Assembly (NCBI RefSeq): GCF_900177425.1
Contig: NZ_LT840184.1
Coordinates: 1,825,487 to 1,889,486 of the forward strand
Source of the DNA: Paenibacillus uliginis N3/975
GTDB taxonomy: Bacteria; Bacillota; Bacilli; Paenibacillales; Paenibacillaceae
Direction of reading: 5' to 3'
DNA: 64,000 nt
The translations under genes and the position numbers were made by a program. Below the pieces are notes generated by a model that searched no databases, was not told the DNA's origin, and worked only from the letters and a program-made list of their open reading frames with translations. This document shows, piece after piece, positions 25,202-33,068 of this stretch. Every line of letters begins with the position of its first letter. The first letter of the stretch is position 1.

Positions 25202-25858
25202 TTGAAAAATATACGTAGTATAGTTTGGCCCGTGGTTATCATGGTCTTACTGTTAGGTCTACTTGGCTGCAGCAAAGAAACCACGCCAGAAAATAAGGTA
25301 GCATATATTTCTGCCAATGAAAATTTGGAATACGAAAAAGTATACAAGGAATTGGGCTTAGGGGTTTTGTACGACTTTGATTTCAAGCTACCCTATGCGG
25401 ATCAGAGCTGGGTTAATATTTGGGTGGAGTGTTATCAGAACGGTTAAAAAATGGATCCATTTCACTTAATCGAACTAAGCTATGGTCAAAGCCCCAAACA
25501 GGTTGAAGAAGGCCATATGGGTTTTGGATTAATTAATCCTATTAGTGAGGCAGGTTCGATATTTATGTATTCACATAATGTGAAAGCACCACCTATTCGA
25601 ATAGACAACCAAATCCTTAATAGTTCTACGATGTTTAGCGTTTGGGACTATGCCATTGGAAGTGAAAAGGTTGGCCTGGAATCTGGAGAGACCAAATTGT
25701 TAGCGGTGTACCGGCAAGGAAAGAATAATACGATAGAAAGCTATGATTATCAAGACAGCCAAGCAATGGATAAAATGATCAAGAAAGATGCAGTTGTGCT
25801 TTTATTAAAGGTGAAAGTTGTAAAAAAAGATGAATCAGAAGGAGACAACGATGTCTGA
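25202..25858 (+). pseudogene. Lipoprotein gene interrupted by an in-frame TAA
   Basis: TTG 25202, after AAGGAGGGG, opens a lipoprotein (lipobox GLLGC, Cys23) that runs to a TAA at 25445-25447 (codon 82, after WVECYQNG). The same frame continues at once as KMDPFHLIELSYGQSPKQVE and reaches a natural stop at 25858. Both halves read like one protein of about 218 residues with no frame change. As with the acetyltransferase at 23413, a single substitution would restore it. Family not recognised. Confidence 0.75.
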
Positions 25859-26393
25859 TCCCATAATCGTAATGCCTTATGACAAGGCATGGAAAAATGA
25901 ATTCCAGGTGATTGGTGGACAAATAAGGCAGGCACTAGGTGAAGTCGCTGTGCGAATTGACCATATCGGTTCGACATCTATCACAGGATTAGATGCAAAG
26001 CCAATTATTGATATTCAAGTATCCGTTGGTTCGTTGGAACCGATGGATTGCAGATTGGGTTTAGAAGCACTCGGTTACACCTATAGAGTCAATAACCCAG
26101 ACCGAACGAAACGTTATTTTAGAGAGAGCGGCAGTATGAGAAGAACCCACATTCATGTTCGTGAGGTGGGTAGTTGGTCAGAGCAGTTTGCGTTGCTCTT
26201 TAGAGATTATTTGCGCGAACACCCGGATGCCCGCAGAAGGTATGCAGAAGTGAAGTATCAATTGATGGATCAGTACCACAATGAGCGCGAACGGTATGTG
26301 GAAGAGAAGGGGCCTGTCATTTGGGAGATTATGAGGAAGGCGAGTGAATGGAGTCAGCAAATAGGATGGAGACCGGGAAAGTCAGATATATAA
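25851..26393 (+). CDS. GrpB/UPF0157 family protein
   Basis: A 180-residue GrpB-type protein with a nucleotidyltransferase-like fold. Hallmarks are VRIDHIGSTSITGLDAKPII (about 37-56), IDIQVSV, and the C-terminal segment with HIHVRE and LLFRDYLREHP. Function in the cell is unknown. GAAGGAGA places the start at ATG 25851, overlapping the end of the broken lipoprotein by eight bases, so translation may be coupled. Confidence 0.85.
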   Translation: MSDPIIVMPYDKAWKNEFQVIGGQIRQALGEVAVRIDHIGSTSITGLDAKPIIDIQVSVGSLEPMDCRLGLEALGYTYRVNNPDRTKRYFRESGSMRRTHIHVREVGSWSEQFALLFRDYLREHPDARRRYAEVKYQLMDQYHNERERYVEEKGPVIWEIMRKASEWSQQIGWRPGKSDI

Positions 26394-26455
26394 CAGATTT
26401 ATCGAGAGTTCATTTTACATATCCCCAAAAATATATGAACTGAAGTTAATTTTGG

Positions 26456-26485
26456 TTGACAAAAACTAATGTTATTAGTTAAATT
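26456..26485 (+). promoter_or_regulatory. Promoter with palindromic operator for the TetR gene
   Basis: TTGACA at 26456-26461 is followed by TTAAAT/TAAATT around 26479-26485. Between them lies the perfect palindrome AACTAATGTTATTAGTT (26464-26480). A partial copy, ATTAGTGTTAAT, follows at 26489-26500. A repressor bound there would block the polymerase, so autoregulation by the TetR protein is likely. Confidence 0.6.
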
Positions 26486-26559
26486 GTTATTAGTGTTAAT
26501 ATTTTGAATTAACCCTATTCATCTATATGTGAATGATATATAAGGAGATGAAAGTACGG

Positions 26560-27132
26560 ATGTCAAGAGTAAAGCTGGATTTGCAGATCATATTACAAGC
26601 AGCCTCAGAAATTGCGGATACTGAAGGCTTGGATGAGGTAACATTGGCCTCCCTCTCCAAGAAGCTGGGAATTCGTTCGCCTTCATTGTACAATCACGTG
26701 GATGGACTGCCTGGACTTCGTCATCAGCTCGCGATGCATGGAATGAAACGGTTGAATGATGTGATGACACATGCAGCGGTAGGACGTGCGCAAGATGATG
26801 CCGTACATGCCATTGCTAAAGCTTACATAACGTTTGCTCGGGAGCATCCAGGATTGTATGACGCTCTTGTTCGTACACCGAATTGGCAGCATGAAGAAAC
26901 CCAAAAAATTGCAGTTCAGCCTGTAGAACTTCTCGTTCGTGTACTTGGCGCATACGGATTAGAGGGAGATGCAGCCATCCATACTGTTCGCGGATTGCAT
27001 AGTCTCCTACACGGTTTTGCATCGCTGGAGCAGACAGGAAACTTCAATATCCCGATTGATCCAGATTATAGTTTACAGCTATTGATTGACTTTTTCCTTA
27101 AGGGTATTCGTTCATATGGTGAGTCGAAATAA
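26560..27132 (+). CDS. TetR-family transcriptional regulator
   Basis: A 190-residue regulator: N-terminal helix-turn-helix (LASLSKKLGIRSPSLYNHVD, about 29-48) and a C-terminal ligand domain of the TetR_C_33/WHG kind (AYITFAREHPGLYDALVR; HGFASLEQTGNF). Start ATG 26560 is preferred over ATG 26548, which lies directly on the AAGGAG site. No divergent target gene is present; the gene may control itself and distant genes. Confidence 0.88.
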   Translation: MSRVKLDLQIILQAASEIADTEGLDEVTLASLSKKLGIRSPSLYNHVDGLPGLRHQLAMHGMKRLNDVMTHAAVGRAQDDAVHAIAKAYITFAREHPGLYDALVRTPNWQHEETQKIAVQPVELLVRVLGAYGLEGDAAIHTVRGLHSLLHGFASLEQTGNFNIPIDPDYSLQLLIDFFLKGIRSYGESK

Positions 27133-27192
27133 GACAGGTGCTTTGTTTGTATGATAATATACAGGGAGATGGATTAATGGGAGGCGTTTGAT

Positions 27193-27243
27193 ATGAAAAC
27201 AAATTGTAATCAGGGGCAAACTTATGAGGGGTTTAGCGCATAA
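27193..27243 (+). CDS. Possible 16-residue leader peptide
   Basis: MKTNCNQGQTYEGFSA is preceded by GGGAGG at a spacing of seven bases and ends at TAA 27241. It lies 44 bases before the DinB-family gene. The strong ribosome site argues that it is translated; its small size and position suggest a leader peptide. Confidence 0.35.
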   Translation: MKTNCNQGQTYEGFSA

Positions 27244-27262
27244 TCGCCCATAAACTGCGTGG

Positions 27263-27279
27263 TCCCCATCGAGAGGGGA
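27263..27279 (+). promoter_or_regulatory. Hairpin masking the ribosome site of the DinB-family gene
   Basis: TCCCC pairs with GGGGA around ATCGAGA. GGGG at 27275-27278 is the only good ribosome site for the TTG at 27288, so this stem would hide it. With the leader frame upstream, this looks like a translational attenuator. Confidence 0.4.
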
Positions 27280-27287
27280 AACTTTTT

Positions 27288-27806
27288 TTGAAACAATATG
27301 TTTTGCAGCAGTTTGATTATCATGTTTGGGCTAACAAGAAAGTGTGTGCCTATTTGCAGGAATTATCCGAGGAAATATACCGCCAGAAAATGATGAGCGT
27401 ATTCCCTACGATCTATGATGTCATGGTGCACATTTATGTGGTTGACAGCAACTGGTTAACCTTTTTTACTGCTGGTGACGTTATGGAGATGTCAGAAGAA
27501 TATATTGAGCAAGTAAAGGCTGAGACGGATCGATTGGTTGCTGAAACGGAAGGGAAGCGTATTGAACAATTAGGAGTCATGATGGAAACACTGGGTGAAC
27601 GTTTCAGGGCATTTATTGAGCAGCACGAGGACATAGAGTCTATGTATTCATCAGGTGGGTTCAAGGCCCGGTATGTTGATTTTATTCAGCATATTGTGAA
27701 CCATGGGTCGTATCACAGAGGAAATATTACTGCGATGCTGAGACAGCTTGGTCATCCGGGGACACCAACGGATTATGGCTTCTATTTATATACGCTAGAT
27801 CAATGA
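27288..27806 (+). CDS. DinB-family protein
   Basis: A 172-residue four-helix-bundle protein of the DinB/YfiT group. It starts KQYVLQQFDYHVWANKKV, carries the first candidate metal His in MVHIYVVDSNW, and the second and third in VNHGSYHRGNITAMLRQLG. Such proteins bind a divalent metal; some transfer or remove small thiols such as bacillithiol, but the substrate here is unknown. TTG start with GAGAGGGG upstream. A terminator follows. Confidence 0.88.
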   Translation: MKQYVLQQFDYHVWANKKVCAYLQELSEEIYRQKMMSVFPTIYDVMVHIYVVDSNWLTFFTAGDVMEMSEEYIEQVKAETDRLVAETEGKRIEQLGVMMETLGERFRAFIEQHEDIESMYSSGGFKARYVDFIQHIVNHGSYHRGNITAMLRQLGHPGTPTDYGFYLYTLDQ

Positions 27807-27832
27807 TAATACTATAGCAATCAGCAAAAAGG

Positions 27833-27868
27833 ACAGTCTGGAACTTTGAGTTCCAGGCTGTTTTTTTA
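27833..27868 (+). terminator. Rho-independent terminator
   Basis: ACAGTCTGGAACT pairs with AGTTCCAGGCTGT over three bases, followed by TTTTTT. Confidence 0.9.
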
Positions 27869-28088
27869 GAACAAATCTATTAGACTTGCATAAACCGAAG
27901 GATAGATTAACTTAATATGGAATTTTGATCCTGCTATAACGTATAATGAAGACACTAAAAAAGAAGCGGGAAAGATCCCTATTGATGTAGAGTTCATATG
28001 ATCATTCAGATAGATTTCATTCACTTAACAACAAGTTAATAAGATCATCACTGGGGTGCACTTGCCGACTACAGGAAGGGTTGTCTTT

Positions 28089-28574
28089 ATGAGTGTTGAA
28101 ATCGTAAACCGTGGTAGGACCCGTATTGTTGGACTCACCGGTGACGTTCTTTTGAAAGATACCAAGGAACAACTAATTATACCAAAATTACAGCAATCGT
28201 TTAATGAAAGATTGAATGAGATCGAAGGTGCGGTGGGCCTTCCAGTAACCTATGGTGTATTCATTGATCCCCCTAACTACAATCCGCATACCGATTTATT
28301 CACTTGGATAGCAGGAGTGGAAGTTGAAGAAGGATTTGAGCCTCAGGAGGACATGATCAGTTATGAAATTCCTGGTGGCACATACGCTGTCTTGCCATAC
28401 TCCGGAAATATTGATAACGCGGGCTTGGCATATGATCAATTATATACTTGGATCAGCGCGTCAGAATATGAACAGGCTGGGACCTATGGTTTTGAGATGT
28501 ATATGAAAATTCACTCCGCTCATGAACGTAATGACACCGAAATGAGACTGCATTTTCCAATTATTAAGAAATAA
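28089..28574 (+). CDS. GyrI-like / AraC effector-binding domain protein
   Basis: A 161-residue stand-alone GyrI-like small-molecule-binding domain without a DNA-binding part. Conserved pieces are RIVGLTGDVLL, a YGVFIDPPNYNP middle and SYEIPGGTYAVLPYSG leading to YDQLYTWI. Proteins of this type bind hydrophobic or cationic ligands or hydrolyse cyclopropanoid toxins. AGGAAGGG before ATG 28089 fixes the start. Confidence 0.8.
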   Translation: MSVEIVNRGRTRIVGLTGDVLLKDTKEQLIIPKLQQSFNERLNEIEGAVGLPVTYGVFIDPPNYNPHTDLFTWIAGVEVEEGFEPQEDMISYEIPGGTYAVLPYSGNIDNAGLAYDQLYTWISASEYEQAGTYGFEMYMKIHSAHERNDTEMRLHFPIIKK

Positions 28575-28594
28575 TTTTTCTGGGAGAGTGTTCT

Positions 28595-29050
28595 ATGAAA
28601 AAAGATTTTTTATTCACTAGAGTTGGTTATGTGTATGTTCCTACATCCAATATTGATGCTTCCATTGAATGGTATACAAAACATCTTGAATTTCAGCTAA
28701 TCGATAAATTTCAGGATCGGGGCTCATTTCTTGCGGTACTGCATCATCCCGGCCAATATTCGATTGCTTTATTGTTGATTGAAACCGAGGATCAGGAGAG
28801 ATTGCAAATATCCAGAAACGGTCAACCTTTTCCGATTATGGCTATGAATTGCCTAGATATTGAACAAACACATGAATTCTTGAAGAGTAATGGGGTTGAT
28901 GTGCAGCCATTGCAATCCTTGGGCGCCGGAGAAGCCAAGTATTTTTATTTTAGAGACAATGAAGGGAATCTGCTGGAAGCAGCGTGGTCTATTTATGATC
29001 TAAAAGAAGAGATGAAAGAAAATTTTGTGAAGGATTCAGCGGAAAATTAA
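28595..29050 (+). CDS. VOC (glyoxalase/bleomycin-resistance fold) protein
   Basis: A 151-residue two-module VOC protein: VYVPTSNIDASIEWYTKHLE begins the first beta-alpha-beta-beta-beta unit, and YFYFRDNEGNLLEAAW ends the second with the terminal Glu ligand. The metal-ligand set cannot be settled from one sequence. The gene is 20 bases after the GyrI-like gene and 8 bases before a phosphotransferase, so 28089-30841 is probably one transcript. Confidence 0.85.
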   Translation: MKKDFLFTRVGYVYVPTSNIDASIEWYTKHLEFQLIDKFQDRGSFLAVLHHPGQYSIALLLIETEDQERLQISRNGQPFPIMAMNCLDIEQTHEFLKSNGVDVQPLQSLGAGEAKYFYFRDNEGNLLEAAWSIYDLKEEMKENFVKDSAEN

Positions 29051-29058
29051 CTAAGGAT

Positions 29059-30054
29059 GTGTGTACGCTCTCTGATAAAGCACTTGCACAATATTTAAGA
29101 ACGCAGTACAGCATTCAAAATTTATTGAATACGAGTTACTACCTACGAGGAATGAATGACACCTACTTGGTAACCACCACATCCGATGAAAAATTCATCT
29201 TTAGAGTTTATCGTGGAGATTGGAGAAAAGAGTATTCGGAAATCGCTTTTGAATTGGAGCTATTACGTCATCTTAATCAGAATAGGATTTCAGTCTCTTT
29301 ACCTATAGCGGACATTCATGGGGAGTTTATTCAAACCATTGACGCTCCGGAAGGTCGACGATTTAGTGTATTGTTCACCTTTGCAGAAGGAAGCGAAAGA
29401 GGAATAGATAATGAAGAAATCAGCAGTGCTTTTGGAAAAGCCGTTGCAAATATTCATTTAAAAGGTGACAGCTTTAAAAGTGATTATGCCAGACCGCATC
29501 TTAATTTGGATTATTTAATCAATCAATCACTTGATATTATTGAAGCTGGCATGGGGCATCGAAAAGATGATTTTGAATTCATCAAAGAGGTTGGTAAAGC
29601 ACTGGAGCAAGCCTTGCTGGACATCCCATTAAATCAATTAGATTGGGGGATATGCCATGGAGATCTGCACGGAAATACCAACGTCAGCTTCACCGAAGAT
29701 TTAGTCATGACTCACTATGATTTTGATCTGTGCGGATATGGTTGGCGTGCATATGATATTGCAGAATTCCGTCTAGCAAGAGAGGTTCGATTGAGTCATG
29801 ATCCCGAACAATTAGAGCGGTTATGGAGTGCTTTTATTGAAGGTTACCATTCGATTAGAGCTTTATCGGAAAGTGACCTTCGGGCTGTGCCTATCTTTGT
29901 TGGTATCAGACAGCTATGGTTGATGGGACTATGTCTTAGTGATCCGCATATTACCGGAAGTATAGATTACGGTGATGAGTTCATTGATGAGAAGCTGGAT
30001 TATTTTAAACAATTGAAGGAGCATTTATATGGATCATATTCTGAAATATTATAA
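29059..30054 (+). CDS. APH-family small-molecule phosphotransferase
   Basis: A 331-residue kinase of the aminoglycoside phosphotransferase/homoserine kinase type. The catalytic loop is HGDLHGNTN (about 201-209) and the metal site YDFDLCG (about 220-226); FIFRVYR supplies the N-lobe. The substrate may be an amino alcohol or antibiotic; no resistance can be claimed. GTG start with CTAAGGAT. Its end overlaps the methyltransferase gene by 26 bases, implying translational coupling. Confidence 0.85.
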   Translation: MCTLSDKALAQYLRTQYSIQNLLNTSYYLRGMNDTYLVTTTSDEKFIFRVYRGDWRKEYSEIAFELELLRHLNQNRISVSLPIADIHGEFIQTIDAPEGRRFSVLFTFAEGSERGIDNEEISSAFGKAVANIHLKGDSFKSDYARPHLNLDYLINQSLDIIEAGMGHRKDDFEFIKEVGKALEQALLDIPLNQLDWGICHGDLHGNTNVSFTEDLVMTHYDFDLCGYGWRAYDIAEFRLAREVRLSHDPEQLERLWSAFIEGYHSIRALSESDLRAVPIFVGIRQLWLMGLCLSDPHITGSIDYGDEFIDEKLDYFKQLKEHLYGSYSEIL

Positions 30055-30841
30055 TCAATTCGATGAATGGGGCCGTCTGGATCGGGAGCCTATAGAATTT
30101 CTTGTAAATCTGCACTATATCACGAAGTATCTGCCGCCCCATGGTCATATATTGGATAACGGAGCCGGGCCGGGGAAATATGCTATGGAACTGGCGAAGC
30201 GAGGATATGATATGTCATTAACAGATCTGACACCCCGTTTGGTGGAGGTTGCTTATGAGAAAGCCAAGGATTTTGAATTGCTTAATCAATTCAAAGCTTT
30301 TAAAGCGGCCGATGCCAGAAATCTTGACCTGTTTGAAGATGAGCAATTCGATGCTTCTTTAATGTTAGGGCCGTTGTATCATCTGCAAGAGAAACAGGAC
30401 CGGAATCAAGCAGTGAAGGAACTTTATCGGGTGACGAAGAGTGGCGGTGTTGTGTTTGCGGCGTTTATGACCAGAACGAGACACTTAACGACTTCACTCT
30501 TATATCCTCAACACTGGAAGCCCAATGATAATATCCATGATATTTCCACATTTATGGAAACGGGCATTTTTAATCATAGCGATGAAGGAAGATTTACGGG
30601 AGCCTACTATTTTAAAATTGATGAAATCCAGCCGTTTATGGAATCACATGGTTTTGAAAGTATTCAGTTGATTGCCTCTTCAAGCATTGCTGGCTCATTT
30701 CAGTCCGAGCAGTTCGATTATTGGCGTACTCGTGGGGACGATGAGTTCAGAGAGGTTATGGAGGTTATATATAAGGAAGCGGGGAATCCGTATATTTTAG
30801 GGATGTCTTCACATTTACTTTATATTGGACGGAGGAAGTAG
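30029..30841 (+). CDS. SAM-dependent methyltransferase, class I
   Basis: A 270-residue Rossmann methyltransferase: motif I ILDNGAGPGKYAMELAKRGY (about 41-60), acidic motif II in SLTDLTP, motif III FDASLMLGPLYHL, and motif IV SGGVVFAAFM. The ATG lies inside the end of the phosphotransferase gene with a good AAGGAGC site. A kinase-methyltransferase pair suggests sequential modification of one small molecule; this is inference. Confidence 0.88.
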   Translation: MDHILKYYNQFDEWGRLDREPIEFLVNLHYITKYLPPHGHILDNGAGPGKYAMELAKRGYDMSLTDLTPRLVEVAYEKAKDFELLNQFKAFKAADARNLDLFEDEQFDASLMLGPLYHLQEKQDRNQAVKELYRVTKSGGVVFAAFMTRTRHLTTSLLYPQHWKPNDNIHDISTFMETGIFNHSDEGRFTGAYYFKIDEIQPFMESHGFESIQLIASSSIAGSFQSEQFDYWRTRGDDEFREVMEVIYKEAGNPYILGMSSHLLYIGRRK

Positions 30842-30859
30842 CGGAAAGGAGTAAATTGT

Positions 30860-31039
30860 ATGGAAGTACTAATAATGATACCTTTATGGCTAATTTTCCT
30901 TGCACTTACTGTTGTAGTGATCAGATACGCAATCGATTCATCTAAAAGCTCGCGTAAGCTGGACGTGTTAACTGATGAAATCCGCAAATTAAGAAAAGAA
31001 ACTCGGGATAATAAACATATTATCGATAAAAAAGTATAA
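30860..31039 (+). CDS. Small single-pass membrane protein with charged coiled-coil tail
   Basis: A 59-residue protein: N-terminal helix (MEVLIMIPLWLIFLALTVVV) followed by a highly charged helical tail (KLDVLTDEIRKLRKETRDNK). AAAGGAG lies eight bases before the ATG. The layout is like the 51-residue protein at 36678. Function unknown. Confidence 0.65.
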   Translation: MEVLIMIPLWLIFLALTVVVIRYAIDSSKSSRKLDVLTDEIRKLRKETRDNKHIIDKKV

Positions 31040-31083
31040 AAGCGAGTGGACAAGAGCAACGTTTGAATAAAAGGAGTGGCTCT

Positions 31084-31773
31084 ATGTTGGATTGGTTAGA
31101 AGAGATCACGTCCGAGGATTACGAAACGGATATAACGGAAACAAACATTACATCGGAAGACAGAGATTTTAGAATTGTAAAAATAAACGAGAACATGGAA
31201 TCCGACAGAATGACCGTTTTGGGTCAAGTTAGTGTGTCGGGACCCATTTTGCTGGATTCTGTAAACTCGGTTACTCAGATATATGGACGTGATGAAACAG
31301 CCAGAGCGTTAACATGGGAAGAAGTAGTTCCCCATTTTAACGAAGTTAAATTAGTTGTCATTAAAGATGAGATTGAGACCATTATGCTGAAAAAGGTGAA
31401 AGAATGTTCTTCGGCTATTTTTAAGTCGATGAAAGAGCGTAACGAGTTATCGCCGCTTATTTATGACTTTTACCGGAGTAAAGACAGAAATTTTTTAGGC
31501 CCACATAAAATGAGTAGAACGATTAAACATTTCTCAGTTCATATCCATAAACTTGAACCGATACATTTAGAAGAAACGGCTACCCTGCAGCAGGTGATTG
31601 AGCATAGTTATTTTTTTCGTAAGAAAGTATTAATGCTGTCCCCAACGGGGTGGGTTCTGGAAGACGAATTAAGATATTCGGTCACTTTACGGTTCCTAGC
31701 ATCGTTCTGCTCGAAGCTAAAGTTATTGGTAGACGCCGATGATATGAAGGTCGTAGGGGTGGATGCGATATGA
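31084..31773 (+). CDS. Hypothetical protein, 229 residues
   Basis: A soluble protein with no recognised family. It starts MLDWLEEITSEDYETDITET, is rich in Asp/Glu/Lys, and has no membrane helix or signal peptide. AAGGAG seven bases before ATG 31084 fixes the start. It is 44 bases downstream of the small membrane protein and 39 bases before the zinc-ribbon gene. Confidence 0.6.
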   Translation: MLDWLEEITSEDYETDITETNITSEDRDFRIVKINENMESDRMTVLGQVSVSGPILLDSVNSVTQIYGRDETARALTWEEVVPHFNEVKLVVIKDEIETIMLKKVKECSSAIFKSMKERNELSPLIYDFYRSKDRNFLGPHKMSRTIKHFSVHIHKLEPIHLEETATLQQVIEHSYFFRKKVLMLSPTGWVLEDELRYSVTLRFLASFCSKLKLLVDADDMKVVGVDAI

Positions 31774-31812
31774 ATGGGTTGCGGGAAGGGTGAATGAAAA
31801 GGAGGTTCCCTC

Positions 31813-32274
31813 ATGGCTGTGAAGATCTGCCCCGGATGTGGAGAAGGTAATAAAGAAACCGCTCATGTGTGTGTTGTATGCAGCAGTTCGTTAAGAGACG
31901 TTGTCCCCCAGGGCACATTAAATTCAGATAAAAAATATAGTGGGTCTTTATCAAAATCATCGGTTTGCAGTCATTGTCATGAATCATTAGAGGAAGGTGC
32001 TTTGAAGTGCAAGTACTGTGGGACGTTGGTATCCCGAGCTCCATCCTCGAACACATATCAATACGATGAGGATTTGACACCAACTCCCGACAATGTTGCG
32101 ATGACACTGATTGTAATCTCCACCATTGTGATTCCGATCGTTGGACTTATTGTAGGGGGCGTTGTTTCTTTCAGTGATGATCGTGACAAGCAGGATACCG
32201 GCAAAATGCTGTTGATTGTTGGATTAGTGATGATTGTAGTCCAATTATTTTTGTTCTGGTGGATATTCGCATGA
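31813..32274 (+). CDS. Zinc-ribbon membrane protein
   Basis: A 153-residue protein with two zinc ribbons, CPGCGEGNKETAHVCVVC (6-23) and CSHCHESLEEGALKCKYC (about 52-69), then a linker and two hydrophobic helices (about 96-118 and 132-152). The ribbons probably face the cytoplasm. Such proteins have no established role. AAAGGAGG precedes the ATG and a terminator follows. Confidence 0.75.
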   Translation: MAVKICPGCGEGNKETAHVCVVCSSSLRDVVPQGTLNSDKKYSGSLSKSSVCSHCHESLEEGALKCKYCGTLVSRAPSSNTYQYDEDLTPTPDNVAMTLIVISTIVIPIVGLIVGGVVSFSDDRDKQDTGKMLLIVGLVMIVVQLFLFWWIFA

Positions 32275-32278
32275 AATA

Positions 32279-32306
32279 AAAAGCCACCTCCCGGTGGCTT
32301 TTTTCA
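32279..32306. terminator. Bidirectional terminator
   Basis: AAAAAGCCACC and GGTGGCTTTTTT form a stem with A/T runs on both sides. It serves the zinc-ribbon gene on the plus strand and clpP on the minus strand. Confidence 0.9.
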
Positions 32307-32311
32307 ATCCG

Positions 32312-32896
32312 TTAAATCGACGTTATGACCTTGTCAATAATCCCGTACTCTACGGCTTCATCGGCAGACATGAAGTAATCCCGGTCCATGTCCCGTTCTA
32401 TTTTTTCAATGGATTGACCTGTCCGCTCAGCTGTGATTTGGACAATTTTTTCACGGATTTTAAGAATCCGTTTCGCACTGATAGCGATATCAGTTGCTTG
32501 ACCTTGAGCGCCTCCATGCGGTTGATGTATCATAATTTCACTGTTAGGAAGAGCGAAGCGTTTACCTTTAGCACCGGCAAGCAGCAGCATAGATCCCCAT
32601 GAAGCAGCTAAGCCTGTGCATATGGTCTGAACCTGCGGCTTAATGTGCTGCATCGTATCAAAAATACCGAAACCGGCGCTAACCGAGCCCCCAGGACTGT
32701 TGATATACATGTGTATGTCTTTTTCCGGATCTTCAGCAGCAAGCAACAGAAGCTGCGCAATTACGCTGTTAGCCACTGCATCATTTATTTCAGAGCCTAC
32801 AAATATAATCCGGTCTTTAAGAAGTCTTGAATAGATGTCATATGATCTTTCGCCTCGGCTACTTTGCTCGACAACATAAGGGATATAACTGGACAT
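32312..32896 (-). CDS. clpP: ATP-dependent Clp protease proteolytic subunit, ClpP paralogue
   Basis: A 194-residue serine protease that forms the barrel chamber driven by Clp ATPases. The triad is present: Ser99 in GLAASWGS, His124 in IMIHQPHG, Asp173 in MDRDYFMS. The residue after the catalytic serine is Trp, where the housekeeping enzyme has Met (AASMG). This suggests a second, specialised ClpP. GGGAGG before the ATG at 32896 sets the start. The gene is alone, facing away from an ECF sigma factor across a symmetrical promoter region. Confidence 0.9.
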   Translation of the reverse strand: MSSYIPYVVEQSSRGERSYDIYSRLLKDRIIFVGSEINDAVANSVIAQLLLLAAEDPEKDIHMYINSPGGSVSAGFGIFDTMQHIKPQVQTICTGLAASWGSMLLLAGAKGKRFALPNSEIMIHQPHGGAQGQATDIAISAKRILKIREKIVQITAERTGQSIEKIERDMDRDYFMSADEAVEYGIIDKVITSI

Positions 32897-32930
32897 GGTA
32901 TTACCTCCCGTGATTAAGTTATTTAACAAC

Positions 32931-33026
32931 ATGTAAACGAATCGGTGATGTCAAAAGGTACGGAGTATGCGCCAGAAATAATTTCTAGGAATAGCGTAAC
33001 GTAATGAATGCTTTGTTCGTTTACAT
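32931..33026. promoter_or_regulatory. Divergent promoter region with mirrored 11-base motifs
   Basis: ATGTAAACGAA (32931-32941) and its perfect inverse TTCGTTTACAT (33016-33026) lie about 20-25 bases before the ribosome sites of clpP and the sigma gene, each pointing toward its own gene. They may be matching promoter elements or operators giving joint control. Confidence 0.5.
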
Positions 33027-33068
33027 ATAAGATAATCTAAAGAACGGATAAGGAGCTGACTGTGAAAG

